Shown: positions 60,410 to 64,000 of the stretch, one piece after another
Layout of the letters: every line of letters starts with the position of its first letter
Position numbering within the stretch: the stretch's first letter is position 1
Assembly: GCA_964006375.1 (NCBI GenBank)
Contig: OZ023266.1
Coordinates: 64,401,446-64,465,445 of the forward strand
Direction of reading: 5' to 3'
Source of the DNA: Tillus elongatus
Taxonomy: Eukaryota > Arthropoda > Insecta > Coleoptera > Cleridae
Length of the DNA: 64,000 bases
The notes under the pieces: generated by a model
What the model was told of the DNA's origin: nothing
Databases searched by the model: none
Seen by the model: only the letters and a program-made list of their open reading frames with translations
Translations under genes and position numbers: made by a program

Positions 60410-61612
60410 ATCTATTGGATGAAGAACAAAAATAAATGAAAAGTAGAATATCTCTTGAAAACAATCTGTGAGTGTGAAAAGAACCGGTTGCGATGTTTTT
60501 AACATTGTTTGGAATCCTATTTTATAAGATGTTCAAAGTGTTCTCCATTGACCTCCTGACAATAATGAATTCGCTTAACAAAACATTGCACTGCATTTAC
60601 AAGAGCGTTTTGAGGAATGTTATTAATTTCATGCACAATCCTTGCTTGCAACTCTTCAATATTCTGCGGTCTATTTTGGTAAATTAAATTTTTTACATGA
60701 CCCCACAAAAAAAGTCAAGCGGCGTCATGTCGGGAGACCTAGCTGGCCATTCAATAGTTCCCCTGCGCCCTATCCATCTGCCAGGAAAGGTTTGATTCAG
60801 ATATTCCCGTACCTCAATTCCAAAATGAGGGGGTGCCCCATCCTGTTGAAACCATATTTCTTCCGCTGGTAGATTTGGGTCGTTATTGTTCGGAAATAAT
60901 CAACTTACGTCTGGAACAATTGATTCTTGCAAAAGTGTCAAATATCGAGCAGAGTTCAAATTACCGTGTATAAAATAAGGTCCTATGATATGTCCACCAA
61001 TAATATTAATATTGGATATTATTGGTGGACATATCATAGGACCTTATTTTATACACGGTAATTTGAACTCTGCTCGATATTTGACACTTTTGCAAGAATC
61101 AATTGTTCCAGACGTAAGTTGATTATTTCCGAACAATAACGACCCAAATCTACCAGCGGAAGAAATATGGTTTCAACAGGATGGGGCACCCCCTCATTTT
61201 GGAATTGAGGTACGGGAATATCTGAATCAAACCTTTCCTGGCAGATGGATAGGGCGCAGGGGAACTATTGAATGGCCAGCTAGGTCTCCCGACATGACGC
61301 CGCTTGACTTTTTTTGTGGGGTCATGTAAAAAATTTAATTTACCAAAATAGACCGCAGAATATTGAAGAGTTGCAAGCAAGGATTGTGCATGAAATTAAT
61401 AACATTCCTCAAAACGCTCTTGTAAATGCAGTGCAATGTTTTGTTAAGCGAATTCATTATTGTCAGGAGGTCAATGGAGAACACTTTGAACATCTTATAA
61501 AATAGGATTCCAAACAATGTTAAAAACATCGCAACCGGTTCTTTTCACACTCACAGATTGTTTTCAAGAGATATTCTACTTTTCATTTATTTTTGTTCTT
61601 CATCCAATAGAT
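60410..61612. repeat. Near-perfect palindrome, 597-bp arms, 9-nt spacer
   Basis: Arms 60410-61006 and 61016-61612 are reverse complements with no mismatch found by eye; the spacer is TAATATTGG. The encoded frames are mirrored exactly (for example 60517-60708 minus equals 61314-61505 plus). The outer break falls at ATCTATTGGATGAAG. Confidence 0.93.
60517..61006 (-). pseudogene. Mariner-like transposase B, C-terminal half
   Basis: The minus strand reads FQQDGAPPHFGIEVREYL with the second catalytic Asp, GRWIGRRGTIEWPARSPDM and TPLDFF with the third, and ends CFVKRIHYCQEVNGEHFEHL. A TAA follows VPDVS and a frameshift lies near 60705. The mirrored duplicate is at 61016-61505 on the plus strand. 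Confidence 0.8.
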
Positions 61613-62216
61613 CATTTACTTTTTGCGGTCTTTGGGTGTGAATTTGTTCCATCCAATGTGGGTTTTCGTCTGACCAGTACCTACAGTTGTGTCGGTTGAC
61701 TTGTCCATTCAAACAAAATGTAGATTCGTCGGAAAACAAAATGTGGTTGGCAAAGTTAAAATTTTGGCGTAACTTCTCCATAATAAGTTCACAGAACTCG
61801 ATTCTGCGATCAAAATCGTCTTCACTCAGTTCTTGCAATAAATGAATTTTATATGGACGGAACTTTTCCCGCTTCGTAATCTTTTGAATTGAATATCGAC
61901 TCATATTGTGATTTAAAGCCAATTGCTGTGCCGAAGTTTTCGGATTTTCCACCACATCCAATATTACATTCAAAGAATTTTCTTCATTTGTAACGGTTAC
62001 TGGCCTTCCAGTTCTAGGTTTATCCTTGATACCGCCAGTTTCGTGAAAACGATGCAAAGTTTTCGAAACTGTGGATTTGGAGATCGATTCCCGCTCAGGA
62101 TGCAACTCATTGAACATAATCACCACTTGAGCAAAACTTCGTGTTCTATCACCGTACCCTATCATCATTAAAATTTCGATACGTTCGGTTTCACTTAAAC
62201 TTGCCATTTTGCACAA
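61613..62216 (-). pseudogene. Mariner-like transposase B, N-terminal half, open
   Basis: From about ATG 62204 (MASLSETERIEI) the frame is open through the two helix-turn-helix parts (MIGYGDRTRSFAQV, SAQQLALNHNMSRYSIQK), the GRP linker (KPRTGRPVTVTNEE) and the first catalytic Asp in ILFSDESTF, to HTQRPQKVN. There it meets the palindrome boundary and the rest of the protein is inverted away. The final residues of the open frame (DLLDEEQK) are read from the wrong strand of the C-terminal region. Confidence 0.85.
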
Positions 62217-62762
62217 AAACTGTTAACACTAAATTACTAATGTTTCAAAACTGTTGACACTGAATGAATGTTTGACATTCGTTGTCCTGGAAACATTTTA
62301 AAACAAAAGAATAATACTGCGTTTCTTATGGGCATCTTATCTTATCTTGGGATTCCAAACAATGTTAAAAACATCGCAACCGGTTCTTTTCACACTCACA
62401 GATTGTTTTCAAGAGATATTCTACTTTTCATTTATTTTTGTTCTTCATCCAATAGATTTTAAAAACAGTAGCGTTTATTTTTATTTATTTTTTTACCCGG
62501 AAACGATTGAGTTTAGGTACATTATGCTTCTCATAAATGTTGCTCAAAATTAAGAGAAGGATTGAAATATCGAATAATATATAGGGTGTTCCATTAAAAA
62601 AAAAAAATATTGGTGTGCCACGCCTGTATGACCAACCCTGTATAAATAAAATTATCACCGCCTAGTAGACATTGAAGAACCCAAAAACTTTTGTATAAAA
62701 CTTTTTTCGACACCTTGTATATTTTCCCGGATAATCGACCGTTTCCAGACTTATCAGCGACC

Positions 62763-63396
<634 letters not shown>

Positions 63397-63442
63397 TGCG
63401 CACCCCCAATGCATTAAGGCACGAGCCGCTACTGAAACTAAA

Positions 63443-64000
63443 TTACATTTTGCCTACATGAAAGATACAAAGAACATACCTATAATAGGTAACAACATTT
63501 ATTCACTAATTTTTTTGCAATTGATAACTTTTACTTGTAAATAATGGAGTCCAAAGATCATTTGGTTTATTGAAACTTGATAAAGCAAATTGTTGGTAAA
63601 ATTAATAGCGTGTGAAAGGAGAATTTGTAAAGAGGGAAGGATCGACATATCAATTTCACTGGGGCCTATACAGACTTAATCGGTCACTGACTAACATCAG
63701 TAGCTGTTGTAGTTAGCGTTAAAGAATTTAGTGAAACCTGTTTTTTTAAATAATTTCTGTTGCCCTTACTTGGTTAAACCGTTCCGTACTAAATACTGAT
63801 ATAGGGACTTCTTCTCTGGCTTCACAAGTGTTAGTTTTCTTCGCTGTAACCGGTTTCGATGTTTCACAGCATTATCAGCCTGATGATGTTGTCAAACAGA
63901 GAGACTGGTTACAGAGAAGAAAAGCAACGCTTGTGAAGTCTCCACACCTGTATTTAGAAATGTGTTATTCATTTATATCCCACCCCTGTAAATGTTACTG
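63443..64000. other. unassigned sequence with an inverted repeat
   Basis: GGCTTCACAAGTGTTAGTTT at 63818 faces a complementary stretch ending AACGCTTGTGAAGTC near 63940, arms of about 40 bp with a few mismatches. The loop has CAGCCTGATGATG. Nothing coding was recognised. Confidence 0.55.

Overview
The window reads as an AT-rich arthropod, almost certainly insect, genome segment made mostly of mobile DNA. The evidence is two env-bearing Ty3/gypsy proviruses of errantivirus type, many Tc1/mariner transposase remnants, two hAT elements with a ZMYM1-like TTF zinc finger, several LINE fragments and a tRNA-derived SINE. Seventeen long (TA)n tracts also occur. I cannot fix the insect order from the sequence. 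There is no bacterial, CRISPR, rRNA or operon content.

Layout. 0-7.9 kb: Tc1 and mariner remnants, a SINE fragment and pieces of an unnamed dispersed repeat, called here the TA-hub family (two arms around a (TA)n core). 7.9-16.1 kb: provirus 1, with gag, pol and env all open and LTRs identical by eye, sitting inside the (TA)n core of a TA-hub copy. 16.2-20.1 kb: two LINE fragments, the second with a 355-bp (CT)n expansion in its coding region. 20.1-23.4 kb: a mariner-like element split by a TA-hub module that carries an open histone H4 copy. 23.4-24.7 kb: a long inverted-repeat element with a GC-rich loop. 26.1-30.1 kb: a mariner-like element holding a SINE with 13-bp target repeats, a hAT element with 8-bp target repeats that itself contains a TA-hub copy, and a further TA-hub copy. 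32.1-34.0 kb: a mariner copy with both terminal inverted repeats. 36.7-37.7 kb: a short mariner-like element. 38.3-39.4 kb: a solo LTR in the (TA)n core of another TA-hub copy. 40.8-48.8 kb: provirus 2, with near-identical LTRs but frame breaks in pol and env, inserted in a Tc1-like remnant. 50 kb: the only good candidate for a host gene, a first coding exon of a single-pass membrane protein on the minus strand. 51.1-51.9 kb: a TA-hub copy carrying the tail of a histone H1 gene. 52.2-53.4 kb: an old mariner. 53.7-58.8 kb: a diverged repeat of the 30.4-32.0 kb segment, interrupted by I-like and RTE-like LINE ends. 59.3-63.4 kb: a second hAT element whose TA-hub core holds a mariner-like element with a near-perfect 597-bp-arm palindrome.

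The unifying observation is that (TA)n cores inside one dispersed repeat family act as landing sites. A provirus, a solo LTR and a mariner-like element each lie inside such a core, and two copies of the same family carry histone gene pieces. Insertion into alternating pyrimidine-purine DNA (gypsy-type integrases) and into TA (Tc1/mariner) is known for these families. The hub behaviour and the histone cargo are what seem new here.
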